From Epiperipatus broadwayi (taxonomy: Eukaryota > Onychophora > Udeonychophora > Euonychophora > Peripatidae): a stretch of 64,000 nucleotides of DNA. Both the position numbers and the translations under genes were made by a program. Within the stretch, counting starts at the first letter, position 1; each line of letters begins with the position of its first letter. The notes below the pieces were generated by a model that had not been told where the DNA came from, did not search any database, and saw only the letters and a list, made by a program, of their open reading frames with translations. Below, piece after piece: positions 1-12,500 of the stretch. The stretch is taken from the NCBI GenBank assembly GCA_028023455.1, contig JAQFVV010006294.1:2507001-2571000 (forward strand). The letters run 5' to 3'.

Positions 1-1915
1 GAATTACTCTGCCACACTCTATTATCAACAGTTGTGGTATTTTGATAAATTCAAATTCTGATTATTTTGGAAAATCAAGATATAGAGCTAAAATAAAGTC
101 AGAATTTGTCCATGTATTGCCCTGTATAGTTTTAATATTCCAAATCTTTAGTCCATATAGAAATGTATATATTTGGTAAATGGCAATTTGGACCCTTTTT
201 TATTTTTATAACTTTTAATTAATACTTGGATACGATCTAGTATATTATAATTATTTGTATATTGTGCTTGTTTGGTTGGTTGATTTGAATCCAAAATTCT
301 CTAAGAATGTGCTTATTTTAATAAGATCTTATAAAGAATTAATAAAAAAAACAATGGGTTTGTAATTTCTATTATTTTCTTTTCAATAACACTTTTGCAT
401 TTGCCCAATCATCTATTACAGGGGTCCCCAACCCTATGCCCGTGGGCACCATGGCGCCCGCAGACTATTTTACATGTACCCGCCGCTATCAGAACAAGAT
501 AAAAAATTATTTGACACAAATAAATTTAATTTTTAAAATTTTTTATAAATTATTGTATTATATTGTAATCAAATTGTAGGACAAACTATACTTTTACAGC
601 TTAAAATATAAACGTTAATTATATGTTAAAATTTTATTTTTGAAATAAATATTTTTTTGTACATTATGTGTATTATTAATAATATCCAACTATAAATTTA
701 CATTGAAAAAATAAACGGTGCCCGTCATCTGGCCAGTATTATAGAATGTGCTCTTAAGTGCACAAAGGTTGGGGACCGCTGATCTATTATATTTATATCA
801 ATTACATCTTTGTCATGTAACTTTGTCCACAATTTCTCTATTTCTTCACTTAATTCTATTAAAATATTTATAGTAATTCTATCATTTACTGAAAATTAAT
901 TCCATTCTTCATATAGTTAATTACACGTTTCTTACCTTTTCAGTTAAAATATTTGGAATTTCAAAATATAACAATTTTATGGGCTACTTAGTGTTTTTAT
1001 TCTGTATTATTATGTAGTTCTTTGTAGAATTCTTATATGTCATCCCTCCCTCTCTCTTTTTTAGTAGCAATGTCATCTTTTTTTTTTGTTACTGAAATAT
1101 ATTATCAATATCATGTTATTTTATATTTTTGTAACTTATATTCTTGTCTATGGTTTTTTTAGTTATTTTAAAGAATTCTATATATTAATTTCTTCTAAAG
1201 GGATCAGATTTAAATGACTATGTAAGTAGTTTAATTTGGATTTAAAACCTTCTAATGATATTTTCATACACACATTTTTTATCATTACAGATTAATGTTA
1301 AAAAATTAAAGATTATAGTAGAATTTAGTAAAAGTTATGTAAAGTATTTTTTTACTGTTATATAAAAAAAAAACATTGATAGTTAGTACACAAAGCTAGC
1401 AATGAATGTGTGTTTAATAAGATCTTTCTTATAATATTAAATATAAAAATGTGACTATGGTACTTCTATTACTGCATCATTTGCCTTTCATCAGTAGCAG
1501 CAATTATATGACTGCAAAAGATAAAAAGACAAAATAATAATAGATTAAAGATGTGTTGTTGTTGTTTTTTTAATTTCAGGCTATAAGTTTGATAGTGAAA
1601 AGGGAACTAAAAGATGACTTCAGATGCATTACTTGCATTAGTTCCAGCTTTGAATTCCAATTCTTACAACATATAAGCAACTACTGATTCCATATATTTT
1701 TTATATAATTATCTTCTTGCTTTTTTTTTTTTTTGTAAAATACATTTTTAAATTTGTCTTGTTTTTTTTTTCCCAATATTATCTCATTATCCATTTATTC
1801 ATACTATGTGCATTAAAAAGACTATGTGGATAAGAATTAGGAAAATAAAAAATTTAAGACATTAATAAATGAATCAATCATTGGTTATTAAAAAACATTG
1901 TTTTTGTTTGTTCAG
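1..1915 (+). other. Dlg5: dlg5 intron, 3' part (upstream exon outside window)
   Basis: AT-rich non-coding sequence before the first recognised exon. It ends in a pyrimidine-rich tract and an AG at 1914-1915. Apart from the hAT MITE at 419-781 I see only poly-T runs (1078-1086, 1722-1734) and simple AT sequence. A possible acceptor at 1574-1579 is followed by about 37 open codons, but the translation resembles nothing I know in DLG5. Confidence 0.7.
419..781. mobile_element. hAT-type MITE with 8-bp target duplication
   Basis: A 363-bp non-autonomous DNA transposon. It starts CAGGGGTCCCCAACC and ends GGTTGGGGACCGCTG, which are imperfect terminal inverted repeats. It is flanked by the perfect 8-bp direct repeat ATCTATTA (411-418 and 782-789). 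CAG...CTG tips plus an 8-bp target duplication are the signature of the hAT superfamily. The interior is AT-rich with no coding capacity. The undamaged target duplication suggests a fairly recent insertion. Confidence 0.93.
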
Positions 1916-2051
1916 AGAGAAAATTGAAGCTCAACTTGAGAAAGAGTCTAGAATGAAACAACTCAACTCTGTATGCCATAATCATAGCCGAGATTCAGCG
2001 ATTGATACTGACCTGCAAGAGTGGGAGACGGAAACACTTGAGTTTAACATT
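1916..2051 (+). CDS. Dlg5: dlg5 exon a: conserved segment before PDZ1
   Basis: Internal exon of the Discs-large-5 membrane-associated guanylate-kinase scaffold. It is 136 nt: one base completing a split codon, then 45 codons. The translation starts as a charged helix (EKIEAQLEKESRMKQL), consistent with the end of the N-terminal coiled-coil region. It continues into SAIDTDLQEWETETLEF, which matches the DSAIDTD...EWETE...EF segment just upstream of PDZ1 in vertebrate DLG5. The acceptor is TTCAG at 1911-1915; an alternative AG two bases later would change the phase. The donor is GTAAGT at 2052. The exon ends on a codon boundary, as does the start of the next one, so the join is in frame. DLG5 acts at cell junctions and the cortex in polarity and Hippo-related signalling; this is family knowledge. 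Confidence 0.9.
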
Positions 2052-2190
2052 GTAAGTTGTTCTTTTTTAATATAATTGTTACTCATTAAAATTGTGAACT
2101 TTTTATTAATGTCTATTGTAATTAATTATTCTCACAGTAAAACAAGTATACATTTATATTAAATGATTATAATTTAATTCTATTTTGTAG

Positions 2191-2318
2191 GGAGGAATAA
2201 ATGATGATGATTTAGGATTTGATCTTGTGGGAGGAAAAGATGATCCCCAATATCCTAATGATAGTTCTATATTTGTTAGCAGTGTTGCCAAAGGAAGCAT
2301 TGCTGATGGCAAACTCAA
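2191..2318 (+). CDS. Dlg5: dlg5 exon b: first half of PDZ1
   Basis: A 128-nt exon (42 codons plus two bases) separated from the previous exon by a 139-bp intron. It encodes the N-terminal half of PDZ1: the carboxylate-binding loop as DLGFDLVGG, followed by the DPQYPNDSSIFVS strand and KGSIADGKL. All of this aligns without gaps to vertebrate DLG5 PDZ1, where the loop is also of LGF type and the KGSIADGRL stretch is nearly identical. The acceptor is TTTTGTAG at 2183-2190 and the donor GTGAGA at 2319. The split lysine codon (AA|A) is completed in the next exon 4.5 kb downstream. PDZ1 is expected to bind C-terminal peptides of membrane partners; the partner cannot be read from the sequence. Confidence 0.96.
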
Positions 2319-3596
2319 GTGAGATTTTTTTTTTCTTTGCAATTTTCTCTTTTTTTTGCATGCATGTGTGCATCCATATATGTTAAATGAGTTAGAAAGC
2401 ATAAGTGTGCAATGCAATTTTGATGATTAATAATATAAAAAAAGAAAATATTTTATTTTTAATTTTAGTTAATTCTGATGAATAGAATTTTGTTTTATAG
2501 AACATTGTTTCTTTATTAAAATTGTTTATTTGTTTTTTTAATTTTTTTTAAACATATTTTCGTATGTGTATATATATAAATTAACTATAGATTTAAATAT
2601 ATAAGTAAATATCTTCGTTTTAATATAACTAAAGGATAGATATATATAATTTTTTGTCTCCACAGCTGTTTTAATATTTCAACTAAAGGACTGGCTTTCA
2701 TTGGAAAATACAGCCAAAAAATGTCCATGCATATATATAGTCATTAAAAATGTACAAATTTCTGAATAACATTGCAATTTAGTAATGGTGATCTGTTTTA
2801 AAAAAAATTATTTCGATGTATAATATTTGCAGGGAAAAAAAAAGTTTAATCATTTGTTATATGATATTGCATTTAATATTTATAACTGGAAGTATGTTAT
2901 ATAAATAATTTTATTTGCCATTTATATAATCTCAAGAAAATATTCAATTCATTATATTAAAATATTGCTATTTCTTTATTTTATCAGTTTTCCATGATAT
3001 TTTTTTATTTATCATTGTTGGATTACAAATTCTACAAATAAATGCAGATTGAAGTAATAATTTGAATCCTAGCATATTTATTTATTGATAATAACTTTGC
3101 TAATAGAACTATTAATAAGAGCTATATAAGTTTTTTGCATATATACTTCATTATGATAGACTGTTTTAAGTAGTAAAAATGCATAGAAAAAAGGCAAATG
3201 TCTTAGAATCAATTTATTAATTGAAAGTTAGTTAATTTTCTATTTATTGGAATCATATTTTTTGTTATTGTTTTTATTTATTTATTTTAAGAATTAAATG
3301 AAATGATTTACATTATTAGAAATAAATTTTATTTATAGCAAAAATATTTCACACAATTGAATAATAAAGCTTTAAGTAAATTTACATTTGAAAAGACTTG
3401 GTAAATTGAAGAAAAAGATAAAATGATAAAAATAATGAATATAGAAATAATTTAAATTTTTGTTTATATAGCCATTGCATATATAATAAAAATCACTTAT
3501 GTAGATTTTATAGATGTAAATTTAAGTTTTACAAGAAATATTTTGTGGATTAAAATGGGAAGCTAAGAGAATAAGAAGTAAATGGAAATTATTTAA

Positions 3597-4135
3597 GTTA
3601 TCTAGATTTTGCACATGACATTTTTGCAAATAATGCTACTGAATTTCGTGAAATATAAGCTATTAGTTGGAAGTAAGAAAATAGGATTAAAGATAATTCC
3701 TAAAAAGACAAATGAATTTTTTCAGAAGAAAATAAAGATTGAGTCATGAATTAGAAGTTAACAATCACAAAAACTTTGGCCACATAAATTAGTAAAGATG
3801 GAAATATAATCATAGAATTAATCTTAGATGTGCTTTTGATAGAAATAATATTAAAAGAAAATATACCTATATGTTTGAAAATGAAGATTTTTAATAAATA
3901 TGTTTTAATAATTCTTATTTATGGATCTGAGATTTGCATATTTAACAGAAGAGCACTTCAAACCACTCAACAATTTATGGAGTTATATATATTAGAAGTT
4001 AGAGATCAAAATGAAATACATGAATGAGAGAACAAATAGGTATCACTAACCATTGAAAGAATAAAGAAACTGAAGTGGCGCTGAGTTGGATATATTGCTA
4101 GAAGTGATAATAATATATCGTGATTTTGAAAAGTA
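3597..4135 (+). pseudogene. Decayed RTE-type LINE reverse transcriptase fragment
   Basis: Frameshifted and stop-containing remains of an RTE-clade ORF2. The order of recognisable pieces matches the family. DFAHD at 3605-3619 replaces the catalytic F/YADD box of the reverse transcriptase. A YLGQTISKDG-like stretch is degraded around 3780-3800. The NKYVLIILIYGSEI block at about 3889-3935 corresponds to the family's CVLPVLTYGSETW. A tail near 4050-4110 corresponds to the IKRLKWRWAGHIARR segment. The intact counterpart is the younger copy at 45563-46000, to which it aligns. The loss of a catalytic aspartate (ADD to AHD) and many stops show it is dead. Confidence 0.75.
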
Positions 4136-4344
4136 TACTAAAGAGTGTGGTCCTTACTACACAAATTTATAAATTTATCAGAAATGATTAACATGATTAT
4201 TAAATTTTAAGATTAACTAATGCAAAGTTGCGTTAGAATGATATTCTTGAAACTAAAAGATTATTGAATTAATTTTATGATCTTCATGAGATCTATATAA
4301 TTTTGCATGTTGTATTTGCTAAATGTCTTTTGAATTCATTGAAT

Positions 4345-4967
4345 AATGCAGAAGTACTGAAACTTCCCAGCTTGCTATATGTATACTAACTGTCAGTAAA
4401 CATAAAATGTAGAATGAGCCATCTACACTTTAGTTTTGATGGTATGTAAGCATACCGTTTACTGACATACTTTCATGCAGAACATGATTTATACATACCA
4501 ATGTAATTTCCAAGACAACTATAAGCTATTCTGAAATCTCTATAACTAATCAGAGAGAAAGGCCGAGTCTTATATTTAACCGTCTCTTAATATTAAATTA
4601 ATCTTCAGTTAATAGATGTAAATATACTCTTTTACCAGCTTGAATATAGATGAAATAATGTGGAAGTACTGAAAAACCCCATTGAGCTATATGTAAATGA
4701 ATTGTCAGTAAACGTAAAATGTAGAATGAGCAACCTACATTTTTGCTTTGATCATATATAAGCATACCATTTATTACATACTTACATGCAGAATATGATT
4801 TATATATACTAACATATTTTCAAGACAATTTTAAGCTATTCTGAAATCATTAACTAATCAGAGGGGAAAGCTGGGCCTTATATTTAACCATCTCTTAATA
4901 TTAGATTCATTGTTAATTAATAGATTTAATTATAATCTTTTACCAGCTTTAATATAGATTAAATAAC
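4345..4967. repeat. Tandem duplication of a ~310-bp unit
   Basis: Two head-to-tail copies, about 4345-4657 and 4658-4967. Both contain GAAGTACTGAAA, AACGTAAAATGTAGAATGAG (CAT in place of CGT in the first copy), AAGCATACC, CATGCAGAA, AAGCTATTCTGAAATC, AACTAATCAGAG and CTTTTACCAGCTT in the same order. They are noticeably diverged, so the duplication is old. No coding sequence is evident. Confidence 0.85.
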
Positions 4968-5084
4968 TTATATATTTTTTTAATTTTATTTCATTTGAAA
5001 TAAGAGCTATTTTTATAGAATGTATCGTCCATCGTTTCTGAGAGAAATGAGAATGTGAAATCCACATTATGGTTGTAGTTATGG

Positions 5085-5215
5085 ATATGTGTAAGAGGAT
5101 ATTACAAATATAAAATTTGTAGAGGATTTCTAAACAATTAAGCTATATAGTTATGAATATGTATGAAAGGATATAAAAATTTGTTGAGGATTTCTAAACA
5201 ATTAAGCTATTGTTT
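5085..5215. repeat. Tandem duplication, ~66-70 bp unit
   Basis: Two adjacent copies sharing AGAGGATTTCTAAACAATTA (TGAGG in the second copy) and AAGCTAT, each preceded by a related TATGTGTAAGAGGATAT or TATGTATGAAAGGATAT segment. Confidence 0.8.
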
Positions 5216-6126
5216 TCCAAATAAGATGATTTGTCCTTATTTACAATGCCTCTTTCCTGCAAGATTTAAATGAAGATGTGAAACTTCATTTATTTTTTTA
5301 AAGATTTTGGAATTTACATTTTGAGCAATAGATTTAGGATCAATCAAATGAAGTCATTTAGATTTATAGAAATTTTCATGATTATATAGTATGAAAAATT
5401 TCATCTTGCATTTCATATATAAAATGATTGTTAATATCCAAAATAGTTAAGTTTGGTAATGGTATTATTTTATGAAAATAATATTTATTATTAAACAACA
5501 TTTGAAATGATTAAATTTCATAATATTAGTCAAATTTTTCTCCGTATTTTATTATTTACTTGATATTGGTATTGATTTTGTTTTAGTTGTGCATATTGGA
5601 ATAGAAATAAACCAATAAATATTAAGAAGAAATCTTTCAGTTGCAACATAATGCAGAATTGTGAATGCCTCAACAATTTGCGTATGAGTAATTCTTCATT
5701 TATTTTTATGGATTTTATCAAAATATGCCATTGAAAAGAGAGACCCTCCTGGTTAGGAATATCTACATTTTGAATCAAACTTATGAAGTTTTTCAAGAGT
5801 TTAAATTGCAAAGAGATCAATGACCATGGAATGTTGAATTTTCTTGCTGGTTGTCTGATAATCTGATGATGTTCTAAAAAAATGTATTACTAAGGATTTA
5901 ATTTTTAGCATAGAAATAGCACAAGCTGGTGGATGTTTTTCAGTCAAAAAAAGAACTAATTGTTAACAGATACTTAATGGTCAATATTATCAAAAGGCTG
6001 CTTGAAATAAATTGGGATTGTTATGATAACAATTAAATAATGTTGTTGTTGTACATGTCTGATGGTTCATAATAGATAAGTATCTTGCACACTAATCTGT
6101 AAAAAACCACCCAACATCACATGATT

Positions 6127-6265
6127 ACCAGAAACTAGTCTGGCGAAATTGAATGATAAGGCACTAGATAGGGAATTTATGCACAAGCCTTCTGGCATCC
6201 ATTGATTACTCTGGCTCGCACTGAGTGGCACTACTGTGTGGAGAGTTTTGCCTGTTTTAATAACA
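6127..6265 (+). repeat. Dispersed short repeat, copy 1
   Basis: Contains TGCACAAGCCTTCTGGCATC, CATTGATTACTCTGG, CACTGAGTGGCAC and GGAGAGTTTTGCCTGTTTTA. The same order of blocks recurs at 38640-38724 and, as an inverted pair, at 46071-46270. No target duplication or coding capacity was recognised. It may be a non-autonomous element or the tail of one. Confidence 0.8.
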
Positions 6266-6812
6266 CTAATCTATAGTAAGATTAAATGAACTTATAGTAA
6301 TTTCCATTTGAATATTGGATAATCTTAAAAATAAAAAAATTTGTACTAAAATCTTTAATAGATATTGGATGTAGGTGTTGAAAGCTTAAAGGAGATTGAT
6401 CTTATCAAATTTTTTTTTCTGATTTACATAAAGGTTTTATAATTTTTTGTTAAAATAAAAACATCAAAAAAGGTATTTAAAATGTTTTATTGAAATTGAT
6501 AATATGTTACAAATATAATATTGCAAAAAAATTTTCCCAATATTTTTTATATAAATTAATATAGTGTAACCTCTATCCATGGCTCTTGTGTATATCATTT
6601 TTTTCCATTTTTTTTCTAATGTCTTTATTCCCAAAAAGAATAGAAATACCTCTTATTATTTTCCAGCTTCATAATTTTTCGAATTATTATTTTATAACAT
6701 TGATCACTTACATGTCAAGTTCCTGATGCAATAATTTCTTACATTTAACTATTAAGTCTGATTTTACTTATCAAGTCTACATTATCTCAATGCATTTTTT
6801 TTTTTTTTTTAG

Positions 6813-6915
6813 AGTTAATGATTGTGTTTTACGAGTTAATAATATTGATTTGACTAACGTTGAAAGAAAAGCTGCTTTTGATGCTGTAAGAAGTAGTGGT
6901 GGTGTTTTAAATATG
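6813..6915 (+). CDS. Dlg5: dlg5 exon c: second half of PDZ1
   Basis: A 103-nt exon: one base finishing the split lysine codon, then 34 codons. It encodes VNDCVLRVNNIDLTNVERK and AAFDAVRSSGGVLNM, the alpha-B helix and last strands of PDZ1. The vertebrate counterpart is VNDWLLRINDVDL...INMV. The acceptor is a 20-base poly-T run followed by AG. An alternative AG two bases later would give an immediate stop, so 6813 is the start. The donor is GTAAGA at 6916 and the exon ends on a codon boundary. The next exon begins with VVRRRRS, exactly as needed to complete the domain. Confidence 0.96.
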
Positions 6916-7704
6916 GTAAGATTATATATATATATAAATTATTTTCACCAAAAAGGTTTTTTTTTTAAAATTTTATTCTTTAAGTTAGTTAAAAATTACT
7001 GCAACTATGTCTATGAAGATTTATTGTTCACCTTGCCAGAATGGATATGTACAAAGGAGTCTGGCATATGTCAGCACATTTTCTTGCCATTGTTTTTGCT
7101 CTCTATATTTTAAGGATAAAAAGTAAATTCAGGCTCTGAATAATTTAAATAATGTCTCAACAAATTACATGCTTAAATAACTTTCTATATTGAAATCATC
7201 TAATATTGTCTTTAGATCAACATTTAAAAAATCTGACAACATGGAGGAAATATTGAAACAAGATCTAATGAAGAAGATATTTTATCAGAATACATTCTAT
7301 TATTGGCTCAAGAAAAAAGTCATCTAACAACAAATTCCCTTTTTCTGATAGGATTTTTCAGTTCATTAGATATTATTGGTATTTGCAATTCTTGATTCAG
7401 CTTATCATGAGTAGATATGAAATAATTATATAAATAAAAACAAAAATAAAGCAATAAGCATGAAAGAAAATTAAGAACTCACAGATAGTATTAATCTCTT
7501 AATATATCAAGTGGATATTTTTTTTTTTTTTTTGGAGAAAAAATAGTTGAAAAATAGAAAAAGTGAAACTGAAATATTGGACATATAAATGAAAAAAAGG
7601 CCAACTATTTTGGTGACAATTATGAAATTGTAATAAAATTTGAATAGTTTAGTAGATTACCTATATTATTTTTGATTTATATAACTCTTTTACATATTTA
7701 AACA

Positions 7705-8885
7705 CACTTGGGTCTCGTTTTACGCGATAGATAGGTTCCTCAGAAAACACGCGTAAACGAAATCGCGCAAAAATAGATGTAACTTACCTTGAAAAGGGGG
7801 GGATACGGACTATGATTTTTCAAAAATCGCATAAGAGCAAAGCACCAACGTAAAATTACTTTAAAATTCGTGCAAAAAAAAAAAAAATAAGGAAATAAAA
7901 TATGACTAATAAAAAATTTCAAATTTGAAAAAAAATGATACAAGACAAACTTTTTAAACTATTTTTTAACTATAATATTTAATTTTATTCAAAACAATAT
8001 TATTTTTATGCATACATTTTTTTATACACGTTTTAATTATTATCGCTATTTACTGGTAAACAGGTTCGTTTGCAAACTAGTTTTTGATTCTACATAAGAG
8101 GAAATACAACTAGCTCCAATTTTACTCTCATGTTGTGTTAATTGTTTTCTGGTGACAATGTAATTAGTAATTAATCTTTGAGATGATGATTTTATTAATT
8201 GTTTATGAACGCGATATCCAGACATACAATCATTTAGCTCTCGTTGGAATTTAAGAGTGCGTTCGTGATTAGTGTCATTTATAAGAAAATAATTTGCCGA
8301 TTAGAAAGTTGAAGACCTTCTCGAATCATTTTTGAAGTGAAAGGAATAGGTTCTACTTCTGTTTCATTATTTTTTTCTACATTTTCTTCTGTATCTAAAC
8401 TTTTATTTTTGTCTTTAATTTTTTAATTTTCAATTCCGTTTAAAAATCAAATTTCGTTTCACTGCTATTACTCATCTTTTAAAAATAAACTTGCGGACAC
8501 TAAATGATTAATAATTGATTACGTTCTTTTTTAAAAAGCAAAAACAGAATGTGATTTAAAGTGCAAAATTAACACGCACAATGTTTGAACAAATTTACAT
8601 TATAATCTTGTAAAATTTAATGTGTGTGTACATAAAATGTGGAAGTCATGATTTTAATTTTATTATTGCATAAAATCTTACTGTTATAAAGCACTGAAAA
8701 TATTGAAATTACTAAGATGAAAGTCAAATTCCAATAATGTGCTATTACTTTCAATATAACATAAGTGCGCGATATTTATTATTTAAAGTAATAGCGCATT
8801 ATCGGAGTTCAACTTCCGGTGAAATATGGAATCGCGTAACTTCAAAATCGTGTTAAATAAGTCTGCGTAAAAAGAGACCCAGGTG
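7705..8885 (-). mobile_element. Tigger-like (pogo) element, deletion derivative, copy T1
   Basis: A 1.18-kb DNA transposon in reverse orientation. Its ends are CACTTGGGTCTCGTTTTACG and the inverted GCGTAAAAAGAGACCCAGGTG. The right side abuts TA; the left TA has decayed. The consensus TIR (CACCTGGGTCTC then TTTTACGCG), TA target and internal 'CGCGTAA/CGCAAAA' subterminal motifs resemble the Tigger group of Tc1/mariner elements. On the minus strand around 8130-8430 it holds the same transposase C-terminal remnant as the copy at 44227-45385, with frameshifts. Both copies lack the DDE catalytic region, so the element is non-autonomous. Confidence 0.88.
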
Positions 8886-8937
8886 TATATGTGTATCCAT
8901 ATATGTAAACCACAAAATATGTATAAACACATAAATA

Positions 8938-9540
8938 GTAAGGAAATCAAATCACGTGACTTAATTTAATTAGTTTATATTTACAAATGTAAATGTAATG
9001 AGAATACTAATAGCTCTAAACAAGCTTTTTTGATAAATGCTGCAAGACAAAGCATTCAAAATCTCTATCTAGAATTATCCCTATTCCCAAACTGGTTTCG
9101 AGCTCATTACTCTTGTCAGTGAGGCACTAGGTTATTCAGACACTAGATCTAAAATATAAACTCAAGCACAATATTTATCGAATATTTAACTATTAAATAG
9201 AAAATCTGAAATTTTCAGATATCTATATGTCTTCAAATTCAGCTATCTAACTTAAATAGCTATATGGGACTGAATAAAATTCATATACAGTACACTATAT
9301 ATTAATAGCCTTAACAATATAATATTGCCAAAGCCTCAAAAGGCAAAGTTTTATAATAGTAAGGAAATCAAGTCATACATTATGTGACTTAATTTAATAA
9401 GCTTGTGTTTACAAATGTAAATATAATGAGTGTGCTAATAGCTTTAAACAAGCTTTTTTTTTTTTTTTTGCAGCATTTATGGAGAAAAAAAAAAAGCTTG
9501 TTTAGAGCTACTAGCATGCTCATTATATTATAAGTACATG
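8938..9540. repeat. Direct plus inverted repeat cluster
   Basis: The segment at 8938-9032 (AGTAAGGAAATCAAATCA ... AGCTCTAAACAAGC) is repeated in direct orientation at 9358-9452. Its last part returns inverted at 9494-9530 (AAGCTTGTTTAGAGCT). Between the copies, 9040-9150 carries, on the minus strand, a tRNA-promoter-like GCTCGAAACC box, so part of this may be a tRNA-derived SINE. That last point is weak. Confidence 0.6.
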
Positions 9541-12500
9541 AAGTATCCTTTAATAATGTACATGCATATTAACAAATAATTCACACATGCATATATAAAA
9601 TATATACCTTCACATGCAGTTTGCTTTTACTGCGATTACTTCTACTCATCATGATAGTTCAAAACTTAATATTTTACTATTATAGTGAATGTTTTCAATG
9701 ATATTGTGATTCTATCACTACCAAATTAAAGAAAAATATGACTAAATTTAGTGTGCAAGCAAACAATGGTGAGAGAATCTCATCTGAATACAATAATGAT
9801 TTTTAAATGAAAAAAAAAATTTTTTTAAAACAGTGCCAAACTTTATTTAATGAATATTCTAAGAAAAAATAATGCATCTGAGGATAATAGTTTTATCCTT
9901 TATCTGACAGTGCACTCATTTGCATTGCGCAGAGCTCAATGCTTACATGCAATAAACAGTATTATTTAATTGCAATATAAAAAGTATAATATCAGCATTA
10001 AATCTCTTACAACTAACTTACTGTAAATATAAATGTTAATAGAAGTACTAAAATGTAAGGACAGTTTTGTGTAAACACCAGTATTACTGATATTACTCTG
10101 AATCCAACAAAAATCTTGACTACAGTAACATTTGTAAGCTTAAATAATTGTATGGAACATATATCAATGCTAGTACTTTTTAGAAATGATAAGCACCATT
10201 AAACATGTAGAGATTTTGCTGTAGCATATTCATATCTGCTAAGTATAGCTCAAGATAGTATTATAAATATTCTTAAAAGTCAAACAAGTTCAAAATAAAA
10301 ATAACTATTAAACTATAAGAAAATCCAATTATTTTGTTTGTGATCAAATTCTGCAAAACAATGCTAGGCTGATTAGTTTGGGGAGGTTATATGGTGATAG
10401 AAATGGGGTATTCACAGTTTACCTACAATTAGTTTATAACAAGTATCCATCATTATTCATGCTAAGTAGTCTATGTATCAAAAATACTCACATTTGGGCC
10501 ATATAATATTAATCCATAACACCAATAATTGCCCAAAGTATGCAAATTGAATAGACCCTGCATTTCTATATCCTTTACCAAATGTTGAATCTTTTACACA
10601 TTTTCTCCATAACAATAACAATTGATATTTCATTATTGTTCTCTTGCCATGCGATTCTTATATGCGAAACTGTTATAGAAAGCTCTGCTAAAAAAGCAAG
10701 CAGCATCAAATTTTATTGACACTCCTATAGATTATGATTGAGTTAGTCATCCCCAAGTCTAATGTTATGCTCACATCATTATCATCTCAAAAATCTCCTA
10801 TACGAGGCACAACATTACACTCTTATTTAAAATGTTCAAATAAATAGCTTTTTAATATTCAGAATATAAAAATTATTAACCTCTTAGCTTTATGCATCAG
10901 TAATTAACCACTTGAAATGCATTTTTTCATCTTTTACAAAAACAATTTATACATATTCAGTGAAATCTAAATAAATCATCTATTATTGTCATTAACCTAA
11001 AAATGAATATATATTACTTTGCAAACCAAACAGCATTTCTAAGCAAAATGTGTTTGTTCTTATTGATACGTTGCCATTAAAGAAAACAAATTATCTCACC
11101 CAATAAACTCAATAATCCTACACTTTACATAAATAAATCATACGATGTTCTTTTATATATTTTTTCTCTTTCTCATTTACTAAACAACAAAAGATTTATG
11201 TATCAATTTCAGAAGAAAATACCTCAAATTTCTTGTGTGTGATTAAATTTCGTTTATCACTTATAACTAATAATCTTTAAACAGTTCTTGATATTTGTTT
11301 CCTTTTATGATTTTATTTATCCAAAATGTACACTTTTTTCAGTTCCAATATTGAGTCTCTAATTGATCTCTTCTTGATTTTTTCCAATACTTCAAATGCC
11401 ATGATCATTCTAATTTTCATCACTTTTTAAGGTCATTTTACTATATATAATAATTATTTATATTTCTGCTATTTCACCACTACATCAGTTTTCATTTAGA
11501 AGAATGCCATGCTCATAATTATATTTAAAACTGATCATAATATAATTTCATCATATTAGTATTACCTGTTGTCTTACCCTTTTCATTTTTCCTTATTTAG
11601 TACAAGATTAAGCAGGCTTTTCTTTTCTGCACAGCTTGCTTGTTTACAAATGTTCAATTACTTCCATTCAATACGTATTTCCATTTAACTTGGCTTGATT
11701 TATCTAGTCAGTTTATTTCAGATGTAAAAATGTTTTTAATCTATTCTTCTGATTCACCAAGCTAATTAACATTTAGCTGTTTTAAAAAATTTCATTAAAC
11801 CATTATTATCATATATTTTTTATAAATGATGATGATGAAGATGTCACTGACTTATTAGTTGATATCATAATGCTGCATTATCTTCGAAGAAAATTTAATG
11901 CACACATTAATGCATATAAAAGTAAACTTTCCTCATATTATGTCACAAAGGGAATCAATGAAATAGAAGTAAATAAACTTCAGATTTACTTAGTTTGGGC
12001 TGTAGACATTATGCCTTCTATTATCTATAAGCTCCTTGACTATCCTATATTACTATTGCTACACAAAGTCTTCCCTCAAAAACAATGTCATCTTTATTTA
12101 AATACAATCTTAAAAGTCATATTTTCAAGCTGATGTTTTGAGATTATTTGTTCTTGGTGTTCAAGTCTTCATTGCACCACATGTAGTTTTATTTGTCTTA
12201 AGAAATCCTATTGGGTTCACTAATTATTATATAGATAAATTTTAAATCAGTCTTTAATATAGACAGTGTCATCATTTTTCTTTATTATGCAATCTATTTG
12301 TGGAGCATTTTTATTAGATCTTCATTGTCAAAAGCTGTTTGATAAACATAAGGTATAATATCGAAAAACTACATTCATCTTTTCATTTCTTTTATGGTAG
12401 TAGTAAAAATTGTATTAACAGTTGACTAGCGTAGGTAAACTATTATACAGCAGTGATCATGTGTTATTGCTTAATTATAGAATTCTATTATGTAATTATA

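Larger units (their letters stand above)
2319..6812 (+). other. Dlg5: dlg5 intron inside PDZ1 (4.5 kb)
   Basis: Intron bounded by GTGAGA and a long poly-T tract ending in AG at 6811-6812. It contains a decayed RTE LINE (about 3597-4135), an adjacent 310-bp tandem duplication (4345-4967), a 70-bp duplication (5085-5215) and one copy of a short dispersed repeat (6127-6265). The stretches 2340-3590 and 5220-6120 are plain AT-rich sequence in which I see nothing else. Confidence 0.85.

Noticed and set aside
1580-1692. Acceptor-like TTTCAG followed by about 37 open codons upstream of the first recognised exon
   Set aside because: The translation shows no similarity to the DLG5 region that precedes SAIDTD and there is no convincing donor before the stop.
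11870-12133. 87-codon open frame on the plus strand
   Set aside because: No domain, no homology recognised, and composition like the surrounding intron; frames of this size are expected by chance.
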